A DNA stretch of 19,531 bases from DALYLB01 sp046154695 (GCA_046154695.1 JBJXFI010000233.1:1-19531); one strand, 5' to 3'. Shown: positions 1 through 10,409, numbered from the stretch's first letter. Program-made: numbers and translations. Notes: a model not told the origin generated them from the sequence alone.

Positions 1-31
1 TTTCACGGGCTTGAAAACCGTTTTTACCGGC

Positions 32-89
32 CCTGGGGTTCCGGCTTCGCCTTCACCCCAGGCTATATGCTGCCACCCGCTTCGCGGGT
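32..89. repeat. Paired palindromes in 3' flank of the PHP gene
   Basis: Two adjacent hairpins are visible. The first pairs CCTGGGGT (32-39) with ACCCCAGG (55-62). The second pairs ACCCGC (75-80) with GCGGGT (84-89) around a TTC loop. The stretch lies outside any credible gene, downstream of the minus-strand PHP gene. I believe similar paired-palindrome sequences occur between genes in Acidobacteriota and Planctomycetota, but that is memory and not something shown here. It could be a REP-like dispersed element or simply a structured 3' region. Confidence 0.55.
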
Positions 90-136
90 TGAGGCAAAAG
101 AACTTCAATACACCCTCTAAACTTAATGCCATTGGG

Positions 137-167
137 CTGAAGGCGGACCTCCAAACGATTCACATGG
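137..167. repeat. Dispersed repeat, copy A
   Basis: The core beginning CTGAAGGCGGA and running through CTCCAAACG matches a second copy at 18176-18205 at about 23 of 25 positions. Both copies are in the same orientation, 18 kb apart and outside genes. This copy lacks the upstream CCGCC arm that makes copy B a hairpin, so it looks like a partial or decayed unit. Nothing else was seen in positions 1-209 apart from this and the palindromes at 32-89. Confidence 0.6.
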
Positions 168-209
168 CTCTGCGGCAATTCTCTCTGCCCGGATGCTGTC
201 GGGTCCGAT

Positions 210-1226
210 TCAGCGCGCGGGGGACGGAAAGACCGGCTGGGTCCAGGCCGTCTGTCCATTCGAATCGATGACCCGGGCGCGAACATAGCCTTCGTTCCCG
301 CGGATGGCGTACACCGCCGGGTTGGTTGCCACTTCCCTGAGCGCGCGTCCATCCCGGCCGATGAACTGAACCCGGTACTTCGTCTTTTGAAATTCCCGGA
401 TTCGTATCGAGATCTCTTTTTCGGAGACCTGGTAATCGTCGAGCTCGACGCCGGTTGTCGCGTAAAAGTCGCCACGCTCCAGTGCGCCCAGAATCTCACG
501 GACGGCGAGGCGTTCCGCCCGAACCATCACCCATCCCTGCCCGGGGCGCGGGGCGGTTCGATCCCACGGACGTTTGAAGACATGCGCGTCATCGACGGCG
601 ATTCCATAGAGCTGCCTGCCGTTCGAGAGCAGGATGTCCCACATCTCTTCCAGACCCGGAAACCCGCCCCCGCCGAGGTTGTTCACCTGGGGATGGCCGT
701 TGAAAATCTCGAAGAGCCGATTGTTTTTCAGCGGCTTGAGATCCTCGGTCGTGATCGCCCACCCGAAGTTCGGGTGATTGATGTGCGGGACGCCGCGCGC
801 CGCCCGAATCGCATCGATGTCTCGCTGAAGCACGTCGGTGACGCTCTTCCCTCCCTGCGGCGGGACGAGGCGCTCGACATCGAGGCCGTTGATGTGGAGC
901 GGTTTCTTGTCGAATTCGTCCGTGATCTCTTCGCCGCGGATCACGAGGAACTTCTCGTCCGCGCCGTGAAGCGCGTTCAGCCCCTCCACGGCCGTCAGGT
1001 AGTTGTGATCGGTCAGCACAAGAAAATGGTATCGGTTCTCGCGATACCACCGCGCGACCTCATCCGCCGTCGAATCACCGTCGCTGTTGAGCGTGTGCGT
1101 ATGCGTGTTTCCCTTGTACCAGCGCGGTTTCGACTGGGAGGATTGCACCGCAGCGCGGTTCATCGCCCATACCGAAACGAGCACAACCAGGGCCACTCCG
1201 AACATCAGGTAAATTCTGCGTGTCAT
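210..1226 (-). CDS. PHP-domain metal-dependent phosphoesterase, membrane-anchored or exported
   Basis: This 338-residue protein has the PHP (polymerase and histidinol phosphatase) metal-binding motifs in order: THTHT at residues 41-45, LTDHNY at 71-76, GEE at 98-100, HINHPN at 148-153, FEIFNG at 172-177 and VDDAHVF at 211-217. PHP hydrolases of the CehA/McbA-like group use these His, Asp and Glu residues to bind two or three metal ions and hydrolyse phosphoesters. Residues 5-22 form a hydrophobic segment after Arg-Arg, which acts as a signal anchor, so the enzyme probably works outside the cytoplasm. I chose the ATG at 1226 because a GGGGGA Shine-Dalgarno lies just upstream and the hydrophobic segment follows at once; the open frame continues to 1325 without a better start. 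It lies 117 bases downstream of the protease gene on the same strand. The substrate is unknown. Confidence 0.85.
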   Translation of the reverse strand: MTRRIYLMFGVALVVLVSVWAMNRAAVQSSQSKPRWYKGNTHTHTLNSDGDSTADEVARWYRENRYHFLVLTDHNYLTAVEGLNALHGADEKFLVIRGEEITDEFDKKPLHINGLDVERLVPPQGGKSVTDVLQRDIDAIRAARGVPHINHPNFGWAITTEDLKPLKNNRLFEIFNGHPQVNNLGGGGFPGLEEMWDILLSNGRQLYGIAVDDAHVFKRPWDRTAPRPGQGWVMVRAERLAVREILGALERGDFYATTGVELDDYQVSEKEISIRIREFQKTKYRVQFIGRDGRALREVATNPAVYAIRGNEGYVRARVIDSNGQTAWTQPVFPSPAR

Positions 1227-1311
1227 GTCAATCCCCCATAAAAGGCGCATGGCGGCGGCCGCCGGCCGTTCCCACATTTTTTCGGACAATACGCCGCCAA
1301 TGCACAAGCAA

Positions 1312-1342
1312 CTCTCAATTCTCAATTCTCCGCTCTCAACTC
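1312..1342. repeat. Degenerate CTCTCAATT-type microrepeat
   Basis: Imperfect tandem copies of TCTCAATT/TCTCAACT lie immediately after the protease stop codon, in the 117-base gap before the PHP gene. Composition changes sharply from GC-rich coding sequence to a C/T/A-rich run. No protein or hairpin is evident. It may belong to the same class of low-complexity intergenic repeats as the CACGAAGG arrays elsewhere in the window. Confidence 0.45.
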
Positions 1343-1343
1343 A

Positions 1344-3836
1344 TTACTGCCTTCCCGCCGCGCCGATCGGATCTCCCGGAGGCGCCGGCAGGGCGCGCGA
1401 CGGCGGACGGACGGCGTCGGGCCGATTGAGAAAGCGATCGATCTCTTCCCGGGCGGCGCGGCGATGATGGTCCGCACCGGCCTTGATCGTCCCACTGAGG
1501 GCGCGCAGCGCCCCCGCAGCCTCGGAGCGCGCCAGCGGCGACACCGATTCATCCCCCGCCAGGTCGATCAGCTTTCTGACCGTCGCGTTCTGGACCGTGC
1601 GCTGGATCGCGAGATGATAGGCGTTCCGCGGCGCCGGAGCGCGCCAGGTGGCGGCGAGAATCGCATCGATCACCTCTTTCAGACCGGGATTGGCCGTGTT
1701 GTGCGCGTGGTACTCGATCAAACGGGCGGCGCGGTTCGGATCGAGCAGCACGCCCAGCGTCAGGTCCGCCGCAATCGCGGCCGCCGCCAGCGGGTCGAAG
1801 GCCGGATTGGTGCGGCGGCCGAAGTATTCGGCCGTCCCGCCTTCAAATCCCGTTGCGATCGGGGGAATCAATTCGAGAATCCGATCGGGAATCGCCAGCT
1901 CCTCGACGCGAATCGTTTCCAGAATCGTCTTCAGCGCCTCGCGCTGCCGCGCTGCCGGAACGATCTCGCGGAACTTCGCCGGGCTGGGGCCATTGGCCGT
2001 CTTGACGGCGTAGGTGAAATAGAGGCCGCCCAGGGATTTCGCGGCCGCGGCCAGTTGGTATCGATGATGCAGATAGAGCGGAAGCAGCCGGGCTTCGAGC
2101 GCCGAGAGCGGCTGGCCGACGGCGATATTGTCGAGGCCGAAGCTCTTCAACCCGATGCGGCGAACCTCCATCTCGTGGCGAAGAGTCGCGATCGCATCCG
2201 CGCCGTTGTCCCACACGCTGGCCAGCGGATGAGCCGTGCCGGCCGCGCGTCCATCGCCATCGTCGATGAAGAGCATCCCCTCGGCGAGCCCCTTCTGAAT
2301 GATCTTCTCCAGCTCGGCCTTCTCATCGGCGCCCGGCCCGAATTGCGCATAGGCGAACGTGACCGAGAACCTGTCGAACGATCCGATGCCGGAAGCATAC
2401 GCGTTCGACAGATCCAGCTTCCCGTTTTTGATCTCGACCATCGGCGCCGGGTAATCCATCACCGAAGCCCGGCCATACGAGCTGGCCGCGAAGTTGTGCG
2501 CGAATCCGATCGTGTGGCCCACCTCGTGCGCCGAGAGCTGGCGTATGCGCGCCAGCGCCATCGCGGCGGAGTCGGAGGCCGGATCGGCGATCGAGGCGGC
2601 TGTGAGGTAGTCCATCTCGGGCGAATCCCCCGCCTCGCACTGATCCCCGGCCGCGATCGCGGGGGGAATCATTCCCGTTCCGAGCATCACGTCCTGGCGT
2701 ATGCGGAGGCTGCCGAGCGAGACATTCCCCTTGATGATCTCGCCCGTTCGCGTGTCGGAGACCGATGCGCCATAGGACCAGCCCCGCGTCGAACGATGCA
2801 CCCAGTTGATCATGTTGTAGCGGACATCCATCGGATCGGCATCGGCCGGAAGCACCCGGACCTGAAAGGCATTTCGGAAACCCGCGGCCTCGAACGCCTG
2901 CGCCCACCAGGACGCGCCCTCGACCAGCGCCGTTCGGATCGGTTCGGGAACGCCGTTGTCCACATAATAGACGATCGGTTTGACGGCCTCGGAGACGGCC
3001 GCCCCCGGGTCCCGCTTCCGCAGCCGGTGGCGCGAGATCCATCGCTTCTCGACCGGCTGGGTGAAGGGCGACGCATAATCGTGGAACATCATCGGCATCG
3101 CGCTGACCCGCGGATCGTATTCGCGCGGCGTGTATTCGTCGTCGGGCAGTTCGACGAAGGAATGGTGCTGGCGCACGGTCAGCGCTTGCGCCGTCGGCGT
3201 GACGCTGCGGATCAATCCGCCCGGCTCTTCTCCCACGAGCGTGATGATCGTTTCGATCTCGGTGTTTTTCAGGAAGCCCTTCGTCCGCGGAAGGTGGAAC
3301 GCGCTGCGCGATTCGTCGAACCGGTAGCTTCCCTGCCGCGCCGCGCGCAGCCGCTCCGCCACGCCGTGCGAATCGCGCAGGAAGAAGGCAGTCGCGTCCA
3401 CCAGCACCCGGTCGCCTTCCGCCGCTTCGACCTTGAACCCCCACAAGACCGATCGCGCGAACGAGTCGGCCACCGCGCGCCGCTCGGCTTCATCCTCGCT
3501 CAGCGCGCGATACCGGTAGTTCGGCTGAATCATCAGCACCTTCGACCCCACCCGCTCGAAATAGACCACCCGCTCATCTCCCAACTGCCCGCGGTCGAGC
3601 CCGATCGGATTCGACCCGATGCCCGCGGGGAGCGAGCCCGCATAGAGAAGCTCCGCATTGAACCGCGAGATCTCCATCCACATCTTCCCATTCGCGGCAT
3701 CCCAGTAAAGCGGAATGTATCCGTCGATCTTCCGCATCGCCGCGGTCCGGGCCGAGATCGTCGCGTCCGGCTTGCCCTGCGCAAGGCCCGAAATCGAAAA
3801 ACACACCAGCACAACCACAAGACTCAACCGTTGCAT
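1344..3836 (-). CDS. Exported zinc-dependent metalloprotease (DUF5117/DUF4953-like, metzincin type)
   Basis: This is an 830-residue protein with a signal peptide at residues 1-20 (hydrophobic core then GLAQ). Residues 30-260 resemble the beta-rich DUF5117 region. The catalytic domain at about 280-500 holds the extended zinc motif HEVGHTIGFAH (437-447), with zinc ligands His437, His441 and His447 and catalytic Glu438. A SVMDYP Met-turn at 458-463 follows, so the metzincin signature is complete. The C-terminal part (500-830) is largely helical and matches the DUF4953-like tail in position. It should hydrolyse peptides in the periplasm or outside the cell; the natural substrate is unknown. An AAAGGAG Shine-Dalgarno precedes the ATG at a normal distance. 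It is transcribed in the same direction as the PHP gene downstream and the HAD gene upstream (74 bases away), so the three may share a transcript. Confidence 0.9.
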   Translation of the reverse strand: MQRLSLVVVLVCFSISGLAQGKPDATISARTAAMRKIDGYIPLYWDAANGKMWMEISRFNAELLYAGSLPAGIGSNPIGLDRGQLGDERVVYFERVGSKVLMIQPNYRYRALSEDEAERRAVADSFARSVLWGFKVEAAEGDRVLVDATAFFLRDSHGVAERLRAARQGSYRFDESRSAFHLPRTKGFLKNTEIETIITLVGEEPGGLIRSVTPTAQALTVRQHHSFVELPDDEYTPREYDPRVSAMPMMFHDYASPFTQPVEKRWISRHRLRKRDPGAAVSEAVKPIVYYVDNGVPEPIRTALVEGASWWAQAFEAAGFRNAFQVRVLPADADPMDVRYNMINWVHRSTRGWSYGASVSDTRTGEIIKGNVSLGSLRIRQDVMLGTGMIPPAIAAGDQCEAGDSPEMDYLTAASIADPASDSAAMALARIRQLSAHEVGHTIGFAHNFAASSYGRASVMDYPAPMVEIKNGKLDLSNAYASGIGSFDRFSVTFAYAQFGPGADEKAELEKIIQKGLAEGMLFIDDGDGRAAGTAHPLASVWDNGADAIATLRHEMEVRRIGLKSFGLDNIAVGQPLSALEARLLPLYLHHRYQLAAAAKSLGGLYFTYAVKTANGPSPAKFREIVPAARQREALKTILETIRVEELAIPDRILELIPPIATGFEGGTAEYFGRRTNPAFDPLAAAAIAADLTLGVLLDPNRAARLIEYHAHNTANPGLKEVIDAILAATWRAPAPRNAYHLAIQRTVQNATVRKLIDLAGDESVSPLARSEAAGALRALSGTIKAGADHHRRAAREEIDRFLNRPDAVRPPSRALPAPPGDPIGAAGRQ

Positions 3837-3862
3837 GGAACTTCTCCTTTTTGTCTCTCTTT

Positions 3863-3883
3863 TTCGCGCCTTCGCGCTTTCGC
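3863..3883. repeat. TTCGCGC microrepeat before the protease gene
   Basis: Two exact TTCGCGC units, then a degenerate third, sit in the 74-base gap between the HAD stop and the protease start. On the minus strand this reads as repeated GCGCGAA units. It resembles in style the CACGAAGG arrays near 6440, 6870 and 8930. It lies just upstream of the protease ribosome binding site, so it is transcribed into that leader if the HAD gene is co-transcribed. Confidence 0.4.
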
Positions 3884-3910
3884 ACCAGGTGTGCGCTCGA
3901 AATGGCCGGC

Positions 3911-4621
3911 TTAGGAATTTAAATATATCAGCGCTTCATCAAGACGGCCAATGCGCCCAGGAGCAGAAGCTCCTCTTTTCCGGTCGATCAGCAGCGCGCG
4001 GATCCCGGCGGCCATCGCTCCCGCGACATCCGCCTCCGCGCGATCGCCGATGTGCAGCGCCTGCTCCGGCGCGATCCGGTGATGCGAGAGCGCCGCGCGA
4101 AAGATCGCCGGATCGGGCTTCTCCGCACCCACGCGCGTCGAGAGGTGAACCGCTTCGAAGTATGAATCCAATCCGAGCGCCCGCAGCAGGTCGTCCAGGC
4201 GTGAATCGAAATTGGAGATCACCGCCACCCGCACGCCCCGCTCCCGCAGCGCCGTCAGCGTGGGGACCACATCGTCGAAGACATACCAGGCCTCCGCCGT
4301 CCGAAAGAACTCGAAGACCTCGGTAAAAAAGGCGTCGAAACCCGAAAAATCGAACTCCGCGAAGACCTCGCGCGCCATCGTCCGCCACCACGCATACTCG
4401 AGCGCGCGCAATCGATCCGCCGGCGTCCCCGCGGGAAACGCCATCGGAGGCTGCCCGCGAAAGGCGCGCATGAAGCCCGCCTGAATCCGCGCGGAGGAGG
4501 CCTCCACGCCATGACGCCGCGCAAAGCGCGCGTAGATCTCTCCCACGCCGCCCCGCACCTCGATCAGCGTTCCGGCCGCGTCGAAGAAGACAACCTCAGT
4601 TTTTAATGTATGCCCGCCCAT
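3911..4621 (-). CDS. HAD-superfamily hydrolase, subfamily IA (REG-2/HDHD3-like)
   Basis: This 236-residue cytoplasmic protein has all four HAD motifs: FFDAAGTLI (12-20) with nucleophile Asp14, VISNFD (134-139) with Ser136/Asn137, GAEKPDP (165-171) with Lys168, and HIGDRAEADV (190-199). The helical cap lies between about 22 and 110. Most HAD phosphatases have a second Asp two residues after the nucleophile as general acid/base; here that position is Ala16. From memory, the REG-2/HDHD3-like branch also lacks it (DAVGTL pattern), so the change may be a family trait and does not prove inactivity. The ATG at 4621 is preferred; a TTG four codons upstream (4633) is also open, and neither has a clear Shine-Dalgarno. 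It is divergent from the amidohydrolase-like gene at 4752, sharing a 130-base intergenic region. The substrate is unknown. Confidence 0.85.
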   Translation of the reverse strand: MGGHTLKTEVVFFDAAGTLIEVRGGVGEIYARFARRHGVEASSARIQAGFMRAFRGQPPMAFPAGTPADRLRALEYAWWRTMAREVFAEFDFSGFDAFFTEVFEFFRTAEAWYVFDDVVPTLTALRERGVRVAVISNFDSRLDDLLRALGLDSYFEAVHLSTRVGAEKPDPAIFRAALSHHRIAPEQALHIGDRAEADVAGAMAAGIRALLIDRKRGASAPGRIGRLDEALIYLNS

Positions 4622-4751
4622 CCGCTTTGGCAATTTGAGATGAATGAGATAGATTACGCCCGCGGAAATGATTCATATGACCGCGCGCCTTCCAGGAAAG
4701 CATAAACGGATAATCGAATTCAAGACCCAACTCGATGAGGGAGTCTGCTTC

Positions 4752-6425
<1,674 letters not shown>

Positions 6426-6438
6426 GCATGGAATCATC

Positions 6439-6468
6439 CACGAAGAAACACGAAGGAACACGAAGGTG
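6439..6468. repeat. CACGAAGG tandem repeat upstream of GxxExxY gene
   Basis: Three consecutive CACGAAG units (6440, 6449 and 6459 onward) occupy the gap after the first amidohydrolase-like gene. The last unit runs into the GTG start codon at 6466, and the AAGG of the middle unit sits at Shine-Dalgarno distance. An inverted version lies directly downstream of the gene at 6861-6902. The same word type recurs at 8917-9004. Confidence 0.7.
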
Positions 6469-6852
6469 GACCAAGAGAGCACCCTAATTCTCAGAAATGA
6501 AGTGTACACAATTATTGGAGCAGCGATTGAGGTTCACAGTGTGCTTGGCCCAGGGTTTCTTGAAGCTGTGTATCACTCAGCGATTAGAATCGAGCTTACC
6601 GATCGCGGTATTCCGTTCGAGCCAGAAAAGCTGCTACCAGTGCACTACAAAGGAAAACGATTGACCACAGATTACCGTGCGGATCTTGTCTGTTACGGGG
6701 AAATCATTGCCGAATTAAAAGCGCTGGACAAATTGACCGGAAAAGAAGAGGCACAGCTCCTGAATTATCTTAAAGCCACAGGCATGCGAGTCGGCCTTCT
6801 GATTAATTTTGGCTGTCGGGGCAAGCTTGAGTGGAAAAGATTTATTAATTGA
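6466..6852 (+). CDS. GxxExxY protein (PD-(D/E)XK-like, PDDEXK_3 type)
   Basis: This is a 128-residue protein with the family signature GPGFLEAVY (28-36) giving G30-x-x-E33-x-x-Y36. A nuclease-like core follows: Glu22, Asp73 in YRADLV, and ELK (83-85), matching the D...ExK pattern of the PD-(D/E)XK fold. Family members are usually about 120-130 residues, so it is full length. The biochemical role is not established, and nuclease activity is a fold-based inference. The start is GTG at 6466, and the frame remains open upstream through the CACGAAGG repeat, encoding an HEETRRNTK-like stretch without a standard start codon. Hand counting rows 6481-6840 gives about 47 % GC, against 70-75 % in adjacent gene rows I counted, so it looks imported. 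It interrupts an amidohydrolase cluster and is bracketed by inverted repeats. Confidence 0.88.
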   Translation: MDQESTLILRNEVYTIIGAAIEVHSVLGPGFLEAVYHSAIRIELTDRGIPFEPEKLLPVHYKGKRLTTDYRADLVCYGEIIAELKALDKLTGKEEAQLLNYLKATGMRVGLLINFGCRGKLEWKRFIN

Positions 6853-6860
6853 CTCGTCCA

Positions 6861-6902
6861 CCACGAAGAAACTCGGAAGCCTTTCTTCGTGTGCCTTCGT
6901 GG
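6861..6902. repeat. Inverted CACGAAGA/CCTTCGTGG repeat downstream of GxxExxY gene
   Basis: A perfect 10-bp stem pairs CACGAAGAAA (6862-6871) with TTTCTTCGTG (6882-6891). An outer pairing of CCACGAAG (6861-6868) with CTTCGTGG (6895-6902) is an alternative fold. The minus-strand reading resembles the upstream repeat at 6439-6468, so the GxxExxY gene is flanked by related sequences in inverted orientation. It could also act as a weak terminator, but there is no clean U-tract. Confidence 0.65.
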
Positions 6903-6977
6903 AAGATTCTTCCTGGAGAAATATGAGCCGTTTTCGAGGCCGATGGGAGACATTCTGAGAACTCGCGATCGAGGATG

Positions 6978-6996
6978 GTCCCCCCGTGCGGGGGAC
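6978..6996 (+). promoter_or_regulatory. Hairpin overlapping the Shine-Dalgarno of the 149-residue gene
   Basis: GTCCCCC (6978-6984) pairs perfectly with GGGGGAC (6990-6996) around a CGTGC loop. The 3' arm is the GGGGGA sequence that would serve as Shine-Dalgarno for the ATG at 7004, at a spacing of about 8 bases. In mRNA this 7-bp stem with five G-C pairs would hide the ribosome site. The pairing is seen directly; a regulatory role is inference. Confidence 0.45.
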
Positions 6997-7003
6997 GAAA
7001 TTG

Positions 7004-7453
7004 ATGGCGTGGCGCATCCCGCCGGGGATGGCCGAGGCTCAAACCCTCGCCAGCGAGAAGCCGGCGGGATCGATGGTTCCGTGGGCGCAGGGGCAGCTCT
7101 TCAGCGCCACGCAGCAAACGTTGGCGGCCGTGGCCCGGGATGTAGCGAATGGGCTGGCCGAGACCGTGGGCATCCGCTGCGCGTGGGGAACGGAGCGGAT
7201 GGCCGGCGAGCGCTGCTCGGTCGTTCTCGAGCTTCCTCCGTCCGCCGATCCGGAATATATCGCGCGGGCGATCGACCTGGAGAACGTGGAGGCATGGTGC
7301 GATGCCGCCGGGAGCGTCCACGCGGGCATTGGCCCGTGGTATTCGATCAAGGATGTGGATCAAGTCGTGCTTTCAGTCACGAAAGTCGTTCATGTCAAAC
7401 TGGGGTTGCACGCGATGCCGAAGGGGGCGTCGGCCAGCCCGTCGGGAGTATAA
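7004..7453 (+). CDS. Hypothetical protein, unrecognised family (149 aa)
   Basis: I do not recognise the family. The protein has no signal peptide or membrane segment and begins MAWRIPPGMAEAQ. It looks like one folded domain: a helical stretch at 32-56, an Arg/Glu/Cys region (58-72), a strand SVVLEL (72-77), a helix PEYIARAIDL (83-92), Cys99, and a strand-rich end with VVLSVTKVVHVKLGL (121-135). It is likely real because it stops six bases before the active amidohydrolase start on the same strand, a spacing typical of translational coupling, and has a GGGGGA ribosome site. An in-frame GTG at 6986 lies in the hairpin loop and is a weaker start. It is apparently cytoplasmic while its neighbour is exported, so a direct partnership is unlikely unless it acts before export. 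No function is proposed. Confidence 0.6.
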   Translation: MAWRIPPGMAEAQTLASEKPAGSMVPWAQGQLFSATQQTLAAVARDVANGLAETVGIRCAWGTERMAGERCSVVLELPPSADPEYIARAIDLENVEAWCDAAGSVHAGIGPWYSIKDVDQVVLSVTKVVHVKLGLHAMPKGASASPSGV

Positions 7454-7459
7454 AGAGCT

Positions 7460-8884
7460 ATGAGAGCATATCGAATCCTTCTCGTAACCTTGTTCGCGCT
7501 GGCGATTTGCCAGGCCGGGTTCGCCCAGAATTCCGGCGAGCTACTGATCCGCAATGCGACGGTGATGACAGCCTCGCACGGCACGATTGAAAACGGCTCG
7601 ATCCTCATCCGAAACGGCAAGATCGCGGCGGTCGGCAAGGCCTCCGACGTCAAGGCCTCGGCCGATGCGCGCGTGATCGACGCCACCGGGATGTACGTCA
7701 CGCCCGGGTTCGTGGATTCCCACTCCCACACGGCGCTCGACGGCACCAACGAGGGCTCGCTCTCGGTGACGGCCATGGTTCGGATGGGCGATGTCATCAA
7801 CGACACCGACATCAATATATACCGCCAGCTCGCCGGCGGGATGACCACGATCCATCAGCTCCACGGCAGTGCGAACGCCATCGGCGGCCAGAATTCGATC
7901 ATCAAGCTGAAATGGGGCCGGCCCGTCGAGGAGTTCCGCCTTGCCGACTCCCCGCGCACGGTCAAGTTCGCGCTCGGTGAAAATCCCAAGCGCGCCAATT
8001 TCACGGTCCCGGGCGCCCAGCGCCGCTTCCCCGCCACGCGCATGGGCGTCGAAGAGACGATTCGCGAAGCCTTCACCCAGGGGCGCGAATACATTCGCGT
8101 CTGGGATGAATACGAAGCCGCGAAGAAACGCGGCGAAAACCCGCTCCCCCCGCGGCGCGATCTGAAGCTCGATGCGATGGCCGACATCCTGCGCGGCAAG
8201 ATCGATATTCACTCGCACTGCTATCGCGCGGACGAGATCGTCATGCTCGCGCGCCTCTGTGAGGAGTTCGGCATCCGGGTCCACACCTTCCAGCACACGC
8301 TCGAAGGCTACAAGGTCGCGCCCGAGATCAAGGCGCACGGCGCGAGCGCCTCGATCCTGCCCGATTGGTGGGCCTACAAGATGGAGGCCTACGATGCGAT
8401 TCCCTTCAACGCCGCCGTCATGGCGCGCCGGGGCATCGTCGTCTCGATTCATTCCGACAGCAACGAGCACGCGCGCCGCTTCTATCAGGAGGCCGGCAAG
8501 ATGATGAAGTACGGCGACCTGACCGAGGAAGAGGCCCTTCGCATGGTGACGCTCAATCCCGCGATACAGCTTCGCCTTGAGAGCCGCATCGGCAGCATCG
8601 ATGTCGGCAAGGATGCCGACCTGGTGCTTTTCAATGGCCATCCCTTCAGCGTCTACGCGCGCCCCGAAACGACAATGATCGAGGGCGTCGTCTATTTCGA
8701 CCGAAAGAAGGATCTCGAGAACCGCGAGCTGATGGCGAAGGAGAAGAAGGCCCTGGTCGAGAAGGAGAAGAAGACGCCGGGCGTCACGCAGCCCACGCAG
8801 GCCTCTCCGCTCGCCATCCCGACGATCAGCGAGGACGACCTCGACGGCCACTCGCACGATGGAAAAGCCCGGCGGAAGCCATAG
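7460..8884 (+). CDS. Exported metal-dependent amidohydrolase (imidazolonepropionase-like), catalytic residues intact
   Basis: This 474-residue protein has a signal peptide at 1-23 (ICQAGFAQ end). The amidohydrolase beta-sandwich begins LIRNATVM (29-36), and the metal motif VDSHSH (85-90) supplies His88 and His90. Further ligand candidates are the histidines of DIHSH (249-253), His275/His279 in VHTFQH, and Asp332 within SIHSDSNEH (329-337). The closing motif GSIDVGKDADLVLFNGHP (378-395) is typical of the COG1228 group. A charged Lys/Glu-rich tail with a His-rich end follows residue 417. The family hydrolyses C-N bonds in cyclic amides, dipeptides or related compounds; the substrate cannot be read from sequence. 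It lies between two paralogues that have lost the metal ligands and follows the 149-residue gene by six bases. This is the only member of the trio expected to be catalytic. Confidence 0.9.
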   Translation: MRAYRILLVTLFALAICQAGFAQNSGELLIRNATVMTASHGTIENGSILIRNGKIAAVGKASDVKASADARVIDATGMYVTPGFVDSHSHTALDGTNEGSLSVTAMVRMGDVINDTDINIYRQLAGGMTTIHQLHGSANAIGGQNSIIKLKWGRPVEEFRLADSPRTVKFALGENPKRANFTVPGAQRRFPATRMGVEETIREAFTQGREYIRVWDEYEAAKKRGENPLPPRRDLKLDAMADILRGKIDIHSHCYRADEIVMLARLCEEFGIRVHTFQHTLEGYKVAPEIKAHGASASILPDWWAYKMEAYDAIPFNAAVMARRGIVVSIHSDSNEHARRFYQEAGKMMKYGDLTEEEALRMVTLNPAIQLRLESRIGSIDVGKDADLVLFNGHPFSVYARPETTMIEGVVYFDRKKDLENRELMAKEKKALVEKEKKTPGVTQPTQASPLAIPTISEDDLDGHSHDGKARRKP

Positions 8885-8916
8885 GCGGAAAAGCAAATAT
8901 GAAAGGGGAGTTTTCG

Positions 8917-9004
8917 CCACGAATGAACACGAATCTTCACGAATGCGGTGAAAAAAGAGGCGCCAGCAGGAGCCTCTTTCGTGAGGATTCGCGGTCTTTC
9001 GTGG
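8917..9004. repeat. 88-bp imperfect palindrome with CACGAA repeats
   Basis: This is a nested inverted repeat in the 185-base gap between two amidohydrolase genes. Outer arms are CCACGAA (8917-8923) and TTCGTGG (8998-9004). The middle arms 8928-8943 and 8978-8993 match at 14 of 16 positions. Alternatively, the inner arms AAAGAGGC (8954-8961) and GCCTCTTT (8972-8979) form an 8-bp stem that overlaps the middle arm by two bases. The repeated CACGAA word links it to the arrays around the GxxExxY gene. It could fold into a long RNA hairpin that attenuates transcription or protects message ends. Confidence 0.7.
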
Positions 9005-9069
9005 CCAGTCTCCCTGATTAAAAAAAGCCGCACTCACAGCAAACGGCGACAGGCCGCTACAGAAACGAG

Positions 9070-10389
<1,320 letters not shown>

Positions 10390-10409
10390 CAAGGGCCCGC
10401 GCCATATCC

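Noticed and set aside
11..271. Plus-strand 86-residue frame at the window start
   Set aside because: It translates the palindromic repeats and overlaps the PHP gene end; the sequence is structural, not coding.
1464..3914. Plus-strand open frame of about 816 codons antisense to the protease gene
   Set aside because: Arg-rich shadow frame without domains; the opposite strand has a signal peptide and a complete zinc motif.
6428..6487. 19-codon ATG-started frame overlapping the GxxExxY start
   Set aside because: It is out of frame with the gene and translates only the CACGAAGG repeat; no ribosome site of its own.
6439..6902. CACGAAGG units as a CRISPR array
   Set aside because: Units are 7-9 bases with almost no spacer, lie on both sides of a gene and have no cas genes nearby.
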